Positions 21,356 to 29,746 of a DNA stretch of 42,570 nt are shown here, piece after piece (position 1 is the stretch's first letter; every line of letters starts with the position of its first letter). The stretch comes from CAZEDL01 sp964585245 (GTDB taxonomy: Bacteria; Patescibacteriota; Patescibacteriia; Magasanikbacterales; GWA2-37-8). Under the pieces are notes generated by a model. That model did no database searches. It saw only the letters and a program-made list of their open reading frames with translations, and was not told the DNA's origin. Both the position numbers and the translations under genes were made by a program. Location: NCBI GenBank assembly GCA_964585245.1, contig CAZPCV010000005.1, positions 1 to 42,570 of the forward strand, read 5' to 3'.

Positions 21356-22558
21356 ATGAATGCAGAAATAAAAAAACAATTTCAAATTTTTAAAAACCAG
21401 CCAACCCTGGTCTATCTTGATAATGCCGCTACTACCCAAACCCCGCACATAGTGCTCGATGCAATGAATGAATACTACACTTCTTATCGGGCCAATGTTC
21501 ACCGGGGTATTTACGACCTCAGCGAACGAGCGAGTGCTGCCTACGAAGAATCCCGCCGCAGCGTAGCGAATTTTATTAACGCCGAATCGAATGAAATTGT
21601 TTTTACGTCGGGCGCAACGCACGGGCTAAATCTGCTAGCATACCAACTCAGTAAAAAGCTGACCAAAAACGATAATATTGTCCTCACCCGCCTAGAGCAC
21701 CATGCCAACTTGATCCCGTGGCAACAGGCTGCCAAACGCAGCGGTGCTGAACTACGCTTCATCAACCTGACCAAAGACGGCGAGATCGACCTCAATTCTG
21801 CCTATGAACAAATCGACGAATGTACCAAAATTGTAAGCATGACAGCCGTGTCTAATGCGACTGGAGCTATCGTCCCAACTGAAAAAATAATCGCGATCGC
21901 GCAAGAATACGAAGCCACGACGATTATCGATGCGGCACAATTGATAGCCCACTCCCCCATTAATGTAAAAGAATTAAACTGTGATTACCTGGTATTTTCG
22001 GGTCATAAAATGTATGGCCCGACCGGAGTCGGCGTACTATATGGCCGCTCCGAAAAACTAGAAAATCTGGAACCGTTATTTTTTGGCGGGGATATGATCG
22101 AAGATGTGAGTTATTCTACCGCCAGTTGGACCGAATCCCCGCACAAATTTGAAGCCGGAACGCAGAATATCGCCGGGGTTATCGGGCTGTCTGCCGCTAC
22201 AAAATTTATTACACACGTAGGTTTAGACGCAATTCATGAGCACGAGAAGGGTCTGGCGCAGTATTTATTAGCTAGCCTGCCATCTAAAGTCGCTGTAGTT
22301 GGTCGTTCCAAAGAATCAGTACCGGATAGCATTATTTCGTTTGTCCTGCAGGGCGTACATCCTCATGATGTCGCCGAAATTTTGAATCGCAGAAATATTG
22401 CCGTTCGTGCGGGGCATCACTGCGCCAAACCGCTGATGAAATATTTAGATTTTCCTGGCACGTTACGAGTATCATTTGCACCATACAACACAACAGAAGA
22501 CATTGATACATTAATCGCAGGAATCGAAGACGTTAAAAAAATGTTTACCGCGTCATGA
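21356..22558 (+). CDS. sufS: Cysteine desulfurase SufS
   Basis: 400 aa PLP enzyme that takes sulfur from cysteine for cluster assembly. PLP lysine Lys218 lies in VFSGHKMYGPTGVG. The active-site cysteine is Cys355 in VRAGHHCAKPLM, the type II (SufS) context. Further signatures are LDNAATTQTP (21-30), TSGATHGLNLLA and LEHHANLIPW. It starts six bases after the sufB stop. It ends in a TGA and lies 13 bases before sufU, its expected sulfur-accepting partner. Confidence 0.95.
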   Translation: MNAEIKKQFQIFKNQPTLVYLDNAATTQTPHIVLDAMNEYYTSYRANVHRGIYDLSERASAAYEESRRSVANFINAESNEIVFTSGATHGLNLLAYQLSKKLTKNDNIVLTRLEHHANLIPWQQAAKRSGAELRFINLTKDGEIDLNSAYEQIDECTKIVSMTAVSNATGAIVPTEKIIAIAQEYEATTIIDAAQLIAHSPINVKELNCDYLVFSGHKMYGPTGVGVLYGRSEKLENLEPLFFGGDMIEDVSYSTASWTESPHKFEAGTQNIAGVIGLSAATKFITHVGLDAIHEHEKGLAQYLLASLPSKVAVVGRSKESVPDSIISFVLQGVHPHDVAEILNRRNIAVRAGHHCAKPLMKYLDFPGTLRVSFAPYNTTEDIDTLIAGIEDVKKMFTAS

Positions 22559-22571
22559 CTCACAAAAAAGT

Positions 22572-22937
22572 ATGGACAACTTGTATCACGAGATATTGCT
22601 AGAAATATCCCGCCATCCGTTAAATAAAAAAATTCCAGCGGTAGTTACGCAACGCTACCAGGCAACCAACCCACTGTGCGGCGACGAAGTGGAACTTTTT
22701 TTTAATGTGAATTCTAACGGAGACATTATCGACCTGGGTTGGCAGGGCGAAGGCTGCGCGATTTCGCAAGCGGCCACCTCTCTTTTTACCGAAGAATTAA
22801 AAGGAAAATCTGCCACAAAGATTACCGCGATCAATGCCGATACTATTTTACACTTACTGGGATTACCCAATCTTAACCCTACGCGCTTACGCTGCGCGAC
22901 ACTGTGTCTGAACGCAGTTAAAAAATCTAGTTTATGA
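22572..22937 (+). CDS. sufU: SufU/IscU-type sulfur-transfer or scaffold protein
   Basis: 121 aa. Cys36 in NPLCGDEV with Asp38, Cys62 in GEGCAIS, and Cys108 in RLRCATLC are the three conserved ligands of the IscU/SufU fold. The extra spacing between the second and third cysteines, compared with IscU, fits SufU, which uses zinc and accepts persulfide from SufS. The stop overlaps the sufC start by four bases. Cys112 is an additional nearby cysteine. Confidence 0.9.
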   Translation: MDNLYHEILLEISRHPLNKKIPAVVTQRYQATNPLCGDEVELFFNVNSNGDIIDLGWQGEGCAISQAATSLFTEELKGKSATKITAINADTILHLLGLPNLNPTRLRCATLCLNAVKKSSL

Positions 22938-23659
22938 GCCTTACTATTACCAATTTAAGCGTAGCCGTGGGCGACAAGCCGATTATTAGCAATCTTAATT
23001 TGACTATTATCCCCGGCACCGTGCATGCGATCATGGGCCCGAATGGTTCGGGCAAATCCACTCTTGCTAATACGCTCATGGGTCATCCGAAATACACGAT
23101 TACGTCTGGAACTATTTCGTTAAACGGCACTGATATCACAACCTTACCACCCGATAAAAAAGCCCGAGCTGGGTTATTCTTGTCACCGCAATACCCGCCC
23201 GAAATAAACGGTGTTAGTATTGCAAATTTTTTGCGCTTGGCGGTAGGGGCGATGCGCGGCAACGCCGTGAACGTGCTAACTTTTCAAAAAGAGCTACTGG
23301 CTACGTGCGCGGAATTGTCGATTGACCCGAAATTTATCAGCCGTCATTTAAATATGGGTTTTTCGGGCGGAGAAAAAAAACGCTTGGAAATTTTGCAATT
23401 ACTTTTATTGCAGCCACAATTTGCACTACTCGACGAGACTGATTCCGGGCTTGATGTGGACGCACTCAAAATAGTAGCGGAAGGAATCAATCGGTTTAGA
23501 AATAAACAGAATGGCGTTTTGCTTATCACTCATTACAATCGAATTTTAAAATATATCCAACCTGATTTTGTACACATCATGAAAGAAGGCAGAATAATTC
23601 AGAGCGGTGAAAAAGAACTGGCGGAAAAAATCGAGGAAACCGGATATAGCCAAATATAA
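22934..23659 (+). CDS. sufC: SUF complex ATPase SufC
   Basis: 241 aa ABC-type ATPase that drives the SufB scaffold. Walker A GPNGSGKST (35-43), the characteristic DKKARAGLFLSPQYP region (about 74-88), ABC signature FSGGEKKRLEILQ, Walker B FALLDETDSGLD and switch ITHYNRIL are all present. It ends the suf operon. The next gene is convergent, and only 59 bases without a strong hairpin separate them. Confidence 0.95.
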   Translation: MSLTITNLSVAVGDKPIISNLNLTIIPGTVHAIMGPNGSGKSTLANTLMGHPKYTITSGTISLNGTDITTLPPDKKARAGLFLSPQYPPEINGVSIANFLRLAVGAMRGNAVNVLTFQKELLATCAELSIDPKFISRHLNMGFSGGEKKRLEILQLLLLQPQFALLDETDSGLDVDALKIVAEGINRFRNKQNGVLLITHYNRILKYIQPDFVHIMKEGRIIQSGEKELAEKIEETGYSQI

Positions 23660-23718
23660 AAATAGCAGCGAATGCTAGCCTAGTAACCAAAAAAATTTAC
23701 TATTTCTTCGTATTCACC

Positions 23719-24516
23719 TTATTCTAGCAACGGGTTGTACATCATTAAGGCGTGATTTTCGGCAATAAATTCCTCGCCAATTTCTTTATCGGTATTCTTG
23801 TCAATCACGCTACGAAAAATCTTATTATTTCTCGAATACCCGCCGAACCATTCGCCTTTTATCTCGTGATCTTTTTCAAAAATTTTATACGAAAATGATA
23901 TCGGCTGATCAGAAAGCCATTTGCCCACCAAATATTCGTCTGTCACCTCTAGAGATAATTGAAACTTTTGCAAAGTGTTATTTTTGATTTGTAAATCAAT
24001 ATTTGGGTACGCACAGGTGGCGCCACTTCCAAAAGGTTGGTCGCGTTTTACATCCGGAAAAACATCATAGCTGTGCCGCCACCGTTCAGTAACGGTTAAT
24101 GGGGTAAAAAGAGTAATCCAATACAGTAAATTTGATAATTGACACAATCCCCCACCCACACCCGCCGCAACCCATCCTTTATGGAGCACCATCCCCTCAC
24201 GATACCCCTTGTTTTTGGTTGGCCTGCCTATTTGTCGCCAATAGGAAAATGTTTGCCCAGGGCCAAGAACTAATCCATCGAGCTGTTTTATAGCAATTTT
24301 CAAATTTACTATTTTATTCTCCTGCATCCACATTTCTACATTTTTAAGTTTTCTTTTCAAAATTGTTTTGTGAGCAAAAATTTCAACTGGCAAAATTCTT
24401 TCAAAATTTTTCGCAAAATCTACCTTTGAAAAATACCAATATAAATAGCTTCTCAGCGTAAAGTATGCTCTGCCAATTAGTAATCTTATTTCTGATCTGT
24501 GAACAGGCTTTTTCAT
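23719..24516 (-). CDS. VanW family protein
   Basis: 265 aa. The VanW signature is clear: LVLGPGQTFSYWRQIGRPTK (about 82-101), GVGGGLCQLSNLLYW (about 119-133) and the ERWRHSYDVFPD block. The family is named from vancomycin clusters, but most members have no known reaction and are thought to act on or near the cell wall. There is no signal peptide in this copy, and it begins with a basic segment. It sits 11 bases after a small membrane-anchored protein gene on the same strand, so the two are probably co-transcribed. Confidence 0.88.
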   Translation of the reverse strand: MKKPVHRSEIRLLIGRAYFTLRSYLYWYFSKVDFAKNFERILPVEIFAHKTILKRKLKNVEMWMQENKIVNLKIAIKQLDGLVLGPGQTFSYWRQIGRPTKNKGYREGMVLHKGWVAAGVGGGLCQLSNLLYWITLFTPLTVTERWRHSYDVFPDVKRDQPFGSGATCAYPNIDLQIKNNTLQKFQLSLEVTDEYLVGKWLSDQPISFSYKIFEKDHEIKGEWFGGYSRNNKIFRSVIDKNTDKEIGEEFIAENHALMMYNPLLE

Positions 24517-24527
24517 CGGGCAAATCG

Positions 24528-24956
24528 CTATTTTTTGTTAAAAGCTGGTTTTTTCTTTTTTCGATATATCATTACACCCATAGTAACGCCTACAATCACA
24601 ACGAATGATGTGCCCAACACAATGCTTGTCGAAAACAACGGCTTAGATACTGGAACCATTAATACATTCACTGAAACCATTTCGTGCGGCTCTTTTTGCG
24701 TCAAAGACAAATCAACTTTAGTATTTTCCGCAAATGGCTGCTCGACCACGTCAACTATTGGATCCATAGGACAGCCGCCACCGGTAAAAGCATGATATTG
24801 AAAGGATATTTTTTCAATTCCGGTATTAACCTGCGTTGTATAGGTATTAATACACTGTGTGTGTTCCGTTAAGGTCGACTTCCCTACCGTGCCGGTGACT
24901 TTAAACTGCGGTATTGCACTGCGCTCTCTTTGTATTGTTTCCGGATCTAACGCCAT
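24528..24956 (-). CDS. Hypothetical C-tail-anchored membrane protein
   Basis: 142 aa. One transmembrane helix at about 108-130 (STSIVLGTSFVVIVGVTMGV), followed by a basic tail YRKKKKP, predicts an N-out soluble part of about 105 residues with no signal peptide. Cys35 and Cys62 (in TGGGCPMDP) could form a disulfide or bind something. No family recognised. It precedes vanW closely. The start could lie slightly further in. Confidence 0.5.
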   Translation of the reverse strand: MALDPETIQRERSAIPQFKVTGTVGKSTLTEHTQCINTYTTQVNTGIEKISFQYHAFTGGGCPMDPIVDVVEQPFAENTKVDLSLTQKEPHEMVSVNVLMVPVSKPLFSTSIVLGTSFVVIVGVTMGVMIYRKKKKPAFNKK

Positions 24957-25174
24957 ATTTTTTTAATTAGTAAAAAATATCATTCTTCCTGTTCGCGTGC
25001 GTGCGATATAGCGGCACACCTTATTTTTTCAGCGCCTCCAAAGTTGAAACTTACAATAATTTGTATACTAAACAGAATCCTGATAGACTTTAATACCATC
25101 CCAAACTTGATTAAAATTATACACAAAGAGCTTTCTATCCGCAATTTTACCCAAAGCGCCTGATACCCTTCATT

Positions 25175-25462
25175 ATGCTTACCAAAGAAAAAGTTATCGA
25201 AACCCTGCAAACCATCAAAGACCCAGAAATCGCCCTGGATATTTGGACAATGGGGCTCATTTATAATTTGGAAGTGGATACGAACGATTCGGTAAAAATC
25301 CTGATGACGTATACGACACCCTTTTGCCCCTGGGGCCCGGAACTTAATCAATCCATCATTGACGGCCTAAAGGCCGCGGGAGCCAAAAAAACCGAAATCG
25401 AAGTCACTTTCGACCCGCCCTACAAAATGCCGGCTGATCTGCGCTCCATGATGGGAATCTAA
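25175..25462 (+). CDS. SufT/MIP18-like Fe-S assembly factor (DUF59)
   Basis: 95 aa, the length of a stand-alone DUF59 domain. The conserved IKDPEIALDIWTMGLIYNL (14-32) and TYTTPFCPWGPEL with Cys51 define the family. Members help deliver or mature Fe-S clusters in target proteins. It stands two bases before a NUDIX gene, starting a small operon that also encodes two Fe-S proteins. This fits with the suf genes 1.5 kb upstream. Confidence 0.88.
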   Translation: MLTKEKVIETLQTIKDPEIALDIWTMGLIYNLEVDTNDSVKILMTYTTPFCPWGPELNQSIIDGLKAAGAKKTEIEVTFDPPYKMPADLRSMMGI

Positions 25463-25464
25463 CT

Positions 25465-25917
25465 ATGCGTACGATTTTTAGAGAAATTGTTTCGGGAGTT
25501 ATCCTATCGAGCGATAACCAGATTCTGCTGGGGCAAAAAAATCCGTCTGGTGGTATGTATATCGGACAATGGGTAGTGCCGGGTGGCGGTATCAACGAAG
25601 GCGAAACCCCCTTAGCGGCAATTCAACGAGAACTATTAGAAGAGACACATCTGCGCATCAATACAGAACATATCGAATTATTTGATGATACGTTATCTGG
25701 TGCTGCCGAGAAAATACTCAGAACTACCCAAGAGCGGGTTTGGTGTGAAATGCATTTTCATATTTTCAAAATAGTATTACCCAGCTTGGCCGCCGCCTAT
25801 GCTGCGAGGCCCGGCGACGACTTGATCGAATGCCGGTGGTTCCCGGTAACGGAGCTATCCGCTTTACCACTCCCACCGCCCTCACTCGTACTTTTCAAAA
25901 AGCTGGGTTATTTGTAG
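25465..25917 (+). CDS. NUDIX hydrolase
   Basis: 150 aa. The full Nudix box runs from Gly41 (GGINEGE) to RELLEETHL (55-63), with Glu47, Arg55, Glu56, Glu59 and Glu60 in place. It would hydrolyse a nucleoside diphosphate linked to another group; the substrate cannot be read from the sequence. The N-terminal strand SGVILSSDNQILLGQK, and QWVVPGGG before the box, resemble GDP-mannose or ADP-sugar hydrolase subgroups only loosely. Second gene of the operon. Confidence 0.88.
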   Translation: MRTIFREIVSGVILSSDNQILLGQKNPSGGMYIGQWVVPGGGINEGETPLAAIQRELLEETHLRINTEHIELFDDTLSGAAEKILRTTQERVWCEMHFHIFKIVLPSLAAAYAARPGDDLIECRWFPVTELSALPLPPPSLVLFKKLGYL

Positions 25918-25926
25918 ACTGTAGAT

Positions 25927-26235
25927 ATGAATACAAAAATCCGAGTGTGTAACGGTAATAAATGCACCCCTCGCGGCGCCATGTCGATTATGGAACGGTT
26001 AGAAGCGTACTTTTCACTAAAGGCAGGCACGAAGAATGACCGGGCGGATTTGGATTTTTGCAGCTGTACCGGCTATTGCGAACGCGGGCCTAATGTTATA
26101 ATCGATGATAATCGCATTATTCACGAAGCGAGCGCCGGTACAATTGCTGAGAAAATCGAGAATAACGAAGTGATTGAAATGACGTTGCCGGATATGGACA
26201 CTATCATTAAAAATGATTTTTTAGGTGATCTTTAA
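25927..26235 (+). CDS. Thioredoxin-fold [2Fe-2S] ferredoxin-like protein
   Basis: 102 aa. Cys8-x4-Cys13 (CNGNKC) and Cys47-x3-Cys51 (CTGYC, followed by ERGPNV) match the [2Fe-2S] thioredoxin-like ferredoxin domain also found in NuoE/HoxE subunits. Cys45 is an extra cysteine. The domain stands alone, without the helical N-terminal part of NuoE, and no NuoF is nearby. It probably works as a small electron carrier or redox sensor. It lies between the NUDIX gene and a small membrane protein gene, all within about 10 bases of each other. Confidence 0.8.
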   Translation: MNTKIRVCNGNKCTPRGAMSIMERLEAYFSLKAGTKNDRADLDFCSCTGYCERGPNVIIDDNRIIHEASAGTIAEKIENNEVIEMTLPDMDTIIKNDFLGDL

Positions 26236-26241
26236 TTTATT

Positions 26242-26484
26242 ATGCTAGAAAAAATGGGTTTTATAGTATTTTCGCCTGGTATCTTTATAGGCTTACCGAT
26301 ACTAGATGCTTTTTGCGCGATTTTCCCTACTGTCAACTTCTGTTTGAGGACTGATTCAGGCACCTCAACTGCTGAAGGATATACGGTTTTAATGACTACT
26401 GTATTATTTTATTTTGGTTTGATTTTTTTAATTAAAAATCGACGAAGACTTATAAAGACTTTCACACCGTCTAAACCTGAATAG
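26242..26484 (+). CDS. Small two-helix membrane protein
   Basis: 80 aa. Hydrophobic segments at about 6-32 and 47-66 are followed by a basic tail KNRRRLIKTF, so both ends are probably on the same side. No family recognised. It is placed between two Fe-S protein genes with spacings of six bases and one base, which supports translation and suggests membrane attachment for their electron transfer. Confidence 0.55.
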   Translation: MLEKMGFIVFSPGIFIGLPILDAFCAIFPTVNFCLRTDSGTSTAEGYTVLMTTVLFYFGLIFLIKNRRRLIKTFTPSKPE

Positions 26485-26485
26485 T

Positions 26486-26749
26486 ATGAATGATGATAGT
26501 ATTTCTACTGGTTTAAAAAAGAGCGGCCACATCCGCCGCATCGTGGTGGACAGGGCCAAATGCATCGGTGTTAAATCCTGCGTGGCGGTAGCTCCGGGCG
26601 TATTCCAAATGGACGATGGTAATCTGGCCTATGTGACCGACCCGAACAGTACAGACGACGATACCATACTCATGGCCGCACAATCGTGCCCGGTATTGGC
26701 AGTGCTTCTGTATGATGAAAATGGCAAACAGATTTTCCCGGATGAATAA
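26486..26749 (+). CDS. Ferredoxin with three cysteine ligands
   Basis: 87 aa. The domain VDRAKCIGVKSCVAVAPGVFQMDDG, then QSCPVLAV, has Cys26, Cys32 and Cys68 with the missing second cysteine position filled by Val29. This CxxxxxC...CP pattern is that of single-cluster ferredoxins of the P450-partner type, which carry [3Fe-4S] or a labile [4Fe-4S] cluster. It would be a low-molecular-mass electron carrier, with the reductase at 19152 as a possible partner (inference). It ends the operon, and a hairpin shared with the opposing small ORF follows. Confidence 0.82.
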   Translation: MNDDSISTGLKKSGHIRRIVVDRAKCIGVKSCVAVAPGVFQMDDGNLAYVTDPNSTDDDTILMAAQSCPVLAVLLYDENGKQIFPDE

Positions 26750-26757
26750 AACTTTAA

Positions 26758-26792
26758 TAAAAAGAGAAAGCCCGGGCGTGGTGCCGCGGGCT
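26758..26792 (-). terminator. Terminator of the 32-aa ORF
   Basis: AGCCCG/CGGGCT stem (26769-26774 with 26787-26792) whose minus-strand 3' side runs into TTTCTCTTTTTA. It can also stop transcription from the ferredoxin operon. Confidence 0.7.
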
Positions 26793-26797
26793 AGGCC

Positions 26798-26896
26798 CTA
26801 GCCGTCCTTATAGCGGATGGCGTAGGGTTCGGTGTCTTTCCACCACCGGGGGAAAAGCTGCTGGATCACCCAGCAAAGCGCCTCTGCAAAAGACAT
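26798..26896 (-). CDS. Small ORF, 32 aa, strong ribosome-binding site
   Basis: The peptide MSFAEALCWVIQQL, followed by FPRWWKDTEPY, starts at 26896. It is preceded by AAAGGAGGGGAGCA, the best Shine-Dalgarno in the window apart from that at 18030, at proper spacing. Its own terminator follows immediately. The N-terminal half is an amphipathic or short hydrophobic helix and the second half is aromatic and charged. No family recognised. RBS, start, stop and terminator together make it likely to be translated. Confidence 0.6.
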   Translation of the reverse strand: MSFAEALCWVIQQLFPRWWKDTEPYAIRYKDG

Positions 26897-26954
26897 TGCT
26901 CCCCTCCTTTCTGGTCCAACCCTACTTGAGTAATAAGAATTAATCAAGGGCGCA

Positions 26955-29216
26955 CTAATTCTCCCACCATCTCCCCTCTTCAAACATCTGACGTTTCCAT
27001 TTATAGAGCTGCAATAGTTCGCACAACGTAAGCGGAGCTGTAGACGAAACCGTGGTTTCCGTTACCGGTGCACAATCCAGATTATCCGGCACATCATACG
27101 AGATTTTTCTTTTTCCACTCGGCAGCAATTCGTTGATATAGAGCCCCAACTCGTGCATACCCACGAGATTGGGGTATTTTTTTTGATCGGCAAAAATTGA
27201 ATGGCCTTCGAATGAAGTAGGAACGTTAATGTTTAGTAAATGCAACAAGGTAGGAGCGATATCGATTCCCGAGGCGGTGGTGGTTACCTCTTTGGGCAAA
27301 ACAGTATCCGGCACGTAAAGTAAAAAAAGATTCTCATCATAGTAGCTGAGCGTATCGGCTTCGGAAGTAAACAAATCGCTCGTAAGCGCAGACGGGAAAA
27401 TCGCATGGTCGGCTACTGCCAATACTATCGTATTAGTTGCAAATTTGCTGGCTTTAAACGTATTCCAAAATTTCAAAAAGGCATCATCAGTCGTATGAAA
27501 TGAATTCAACACTAGTTGCGTGCCATCCCCATACGATATCATATCTTTGGCCAAATTAAACGGCGGATGCGTATCCACTGTCGCAAGCATTGTTACCGAG
27601 GGCTGCGGCGAATCGTGCAAAAATTGTTGCACGGCCGGGAATAGCTGGTGATCAGAATAGCCCCAGGCGAGGGGTTCGCCGGTAATATAGCGCTGCAATT
27701 CGGTGGTGCCATACACCTTGTCTATGCCCGCGCTCGTGAATATTCCGTCTTTATGAGCAAATTCTTTATCGACGGCTGTCAAATAGTTTATAGATTTATA
27801 CCCGCCGAAACGTTTCAATAACTCCGGGAAGCAGAGCAAATGATGAGCTTGCAATTTGCGATCATTTTGGATTTCGTTGTGGCCGGTTGGCGGCAAGAAG
27901 GAGCAGAGCTGCGACAAAGTACCCGTGATAGTGGGGGTCGAAGCATTGAAATAATTTTTAAACACCGTTGTATCTTTGTCGGCGGACATCGCGTTGAACC
28001 CCGGCGTCAAATCGGCAAAACGAGGATTATACACTCCCGTTACACGAGCCGAAAATGATTCCAAAAAAATAATGACGATATTGGGATGATTTTTGACCAG
28101 GCGATCGGGCAACAAAGGTATGGTGTTGGTCGGAAAAATATATTCGCGATGCGCCGGTTTATCAGCGTCACGATCATAAAACAAACCGAAACGTTCTAAT
28201 TTTTTCTGAAGAGTTAGGGGTAATGTCACTTTTTCTTCGGTACCCCGCCAGCGATCATAAAAATTTTTAAATACTATCCGTTCCGGTGTGCTCTGGAAAG
28301 AACTAAGGCCGAATACTAATACAATCCCCATCACCAACAAAATTCCCTGATACCAGATCCAATACTCCCGGCCGATCTGGCGTTTAAGGGTAATAATCCG
28401 TGCCATTACGCTACCGAAAGTTAGAAGGGCAACAATACCTAGGCCTATCAACCAATACACCAAAGAATTATGACTAAAAATATCCGAGCCGCTCCGATGA
28501 TCCCACACGACCGGGCTAAAATACAGGCCGGAAAAATACAATACCGTTATATTAGTGACCCAAAAAGCTAGGTTAAAAATAAATAAGCCACTCCAGACCG
28601 CGAGAGCGCCATAGCGCCAGATACGCGGCAAACGATTGAACAAAAAACCAGCCACCGCAAAAGACCCTAACCACAAAGCGGTGATCGCAACCGTTCTAAA
28701 TAGGACAATATTAAAAAATTTAATATTGGCGTCAAGGATATAGTACCGATACGCCAGATACTGGCACATTGCCTGTAAAAAAAAGATAAAGTAGCCCAAG
28801 ATGAATAACCAACGATGTATCGCCTGCCACTCTCGCCCGCCCGGATGCATTCCAAGTTTTCTATCTATTCGCCATCCTACCAGGGGGAAAAGCAACAAAA
28901 CAAAGGCTACACTAGCAAGTTCAGTACGGGAAAAAAATATCAGAAAAAACAGGGAAAACAAAAAAAATAGCTCATCGAGAAAACTACTAAACGTACTACT
29001 CCAAAAAGAATGCCGTTTAAAGCGTTGTGTAAGGTAGATGAAAATTTTTTTTGCGAGCGTAAATCCTGCGTAGACAGCGATGGCAATGCCCATTATTTTA
29101 GCTGCCAAAACTGGCAGATTGTGTTTGCTCAGATGATACCAGCCCCACCCAGAGGCGATAAGAAGTGATCCTAGTAAACTATACAAATAGTCACTATACT
29201 TTTTAAAAAAAATCAT
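26955..29216 (-). CDS. LTA synthase-like membrane sulfatase-family protein (phosphoglycerol transferase type)
   Basis: 753 aa. The N-terminal half has about ten hydrophobic helices (to about residue 310). The C-terminal extracellular half is an alkaline-phosphatase-fold domain starting NIVIIFLESFSARVTGVY, with the catalytic threonine probably in ASTPTITGTLSQL, and metal-site motifs VDTHPPF and AVADHAIFP. This is the layout of LtaS/phosphoglycerol or phosphoethanolamine transferases that decorate or build surface polymers. The exact polymer is unknown. The gene is monocistronic, between the 32-aa ORF and hpf. Confidence 0.82.
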   Translation of the reverse strand: MIFFKKYSDYLYSLLGSLLIASGWGWYHLSKHNLPVLAAKIMGIAIAVYAGFTLAKKIFIYLTQRFKRHSFWSSTFSSFLDELFFLFSLFFLIFFSRTELASVAFVLLLFPLVGWRIDRKLGMHPGGREWQAIHRWLFILGYFIFFLQAMCQYLAYRYYILDANIKFFNIVLFRTVAITALWLGSFAVAGFLFNRLPRIWRYGALAVWSGLFIFNLAFWVTNITVLYFSGLYFSPVVWDHRSGSDIFSHNSLVYWLIGLGIVALLTFGSVMARIITLKRQIGREYWIWYQGILLVMGIVLVFGLSSFQSTPERIVFKNFYDRWRGTEEKVTLPLTLQKKLERFGLFYDRDADKPAHREYIFPTNTIPLLPDRLVKNHPNIVIIFLESFSARVTGVYNPRFADLTPGFNAMSADKDTTVFKNYFNASTPTITGTLSQLCSFLPPTGHNEIQNDRKLQAHHLLCFPELLKRFGGYKSINYLTAVDKEFAHKDGIFTSAGIDKVYGTTELQRYITGEPLAWGYSDHQLFPAVQQFLHDSPQPSVTMLATVDTHPPFNLAKDMISYGDGTQLVLNSFHTTDDAFLKFWNTFKASKFATNTIVLAVADHAIFPSALTSDLFTSEADTLSYYDENLFLLYVPDTVLPKEVTTTASGIDIAPTLLHLLNINVPTSFEGHSIFADQKKYPNLVGMHELGLYINELLPSGKRKISYDVPDNLDCAPVTETTVSSTAPLTLCELLQLYKWKRQMFEEGRWWEN

Positions 29217-29220
29217 GCAA

Positions 29221-29270
29221 TAAGAAAAAGCAAGAGGATGTTAAATAAAAATTAAACATATCTTCTTGCT
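29221..29270 (-). terminator. Terminator of hpf
   Basis: On the minus strand a long imperfect stem (AGCAAGAAGATATGTT against AACATCCTCTTGCT) is followed by TTTTTCTTATT. Confidence 0.8.
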
Positions 29271-29283
29271 ATTCGGTTAATAG

Positions 29284-29643
29284 TTATTCCTCTGGCTGAT
29301 ATTCTTTGGCCGAGCGAGCACCAACTTTTGCCTGTCGCTCGTTGCCGTGTAATTTTTCTTTGTGTTTTTTTAATTCGCTTTCTAGATAGTCGCGAATTTT
29401 ATCAATCGCTTTATATAAATCTTTTTCATTTTTTGAAGCAAAAACATCTTTACCAGTCACGCTTAATTTGCATTCGGCCAAATAAACTTCGCCTTTTAAA
29501 TGATGGGCAGTTTCGCGACCAACCACCACTTCGGCTTTTACGATAGGCGAAAAAAATTTTTCGAGGGCCGATATTTTTTTGTTAACATATTCCTCGATCG
29601 CCGGAGTAAGCTCCATTCCTTTGCCTGTAATAAGAATTTGCAT
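29284..29643 (-). CDS. hpf: Ribosome hibernation-promoting factor (short HPF/RaiA type)
   Basis: 119 aa from MQILITGKGMELTPAIEEYV; an ATG two codons earlier is equally possible. Beta-alpha-beta fold of the S30AE domain, with EYVNKKISALEKFF, EVVVGRETAHHLKGEVYLAE and DVFASKNEKDLYKAIDKIRD as family blocks. The C-terminal dimerisation domain of long HPF is missing. It binds the small ribosomal subunit in resting cells and blocks mRNA and tRNA sites. The upstream spacer to murB contains decamer word repeats. Confidence 0.92.
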   Translation of the reverse strand: MQILITGKGMELTPAIEEYVNKKISALEKFFSPIVKAEVVVGRETAHHLKGEVYLAECKLSVTGKDVFASKNEKDLYKAIDKIRDYLESELKKHKEKLHGNERQAKVGARSAKEYQPEE

Positions 29644-29650
29644 AGGCATT

Positions 29651-29746
29651 TACATTAAAACATTAAAACACCAGAACATTAAAACAGTAAGTTATACCCG
29701 CCTTAATCAATCACTGTTTTTATGTTTTAATGCTTTTATGTTTTTA
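29651..29746. repeat. CATTAAAAC word repeats in direct and inverted order
   Basis: ACATTAAAAC occurs three times at about 29651-29685. The reverse complement GTTTTAATG (about 29722-29730), with degenerate copies TTTTTATG, follows after a unique centre. The stretch can fold into alternative hairpins between murB and hpf, covering the last bases of murB. Confidence 0.6.

Noticed and set aside
3695..22558. Recoded TGA (genetic code 25)
   Set aside because: Several intact genes end in TGA immediately before the next gene and at family-typical length.
29651..29746. CRISPR array
   Set aside because: The words are too short (about 9 bases) and have no regular spacers; no cas genes are in the window.
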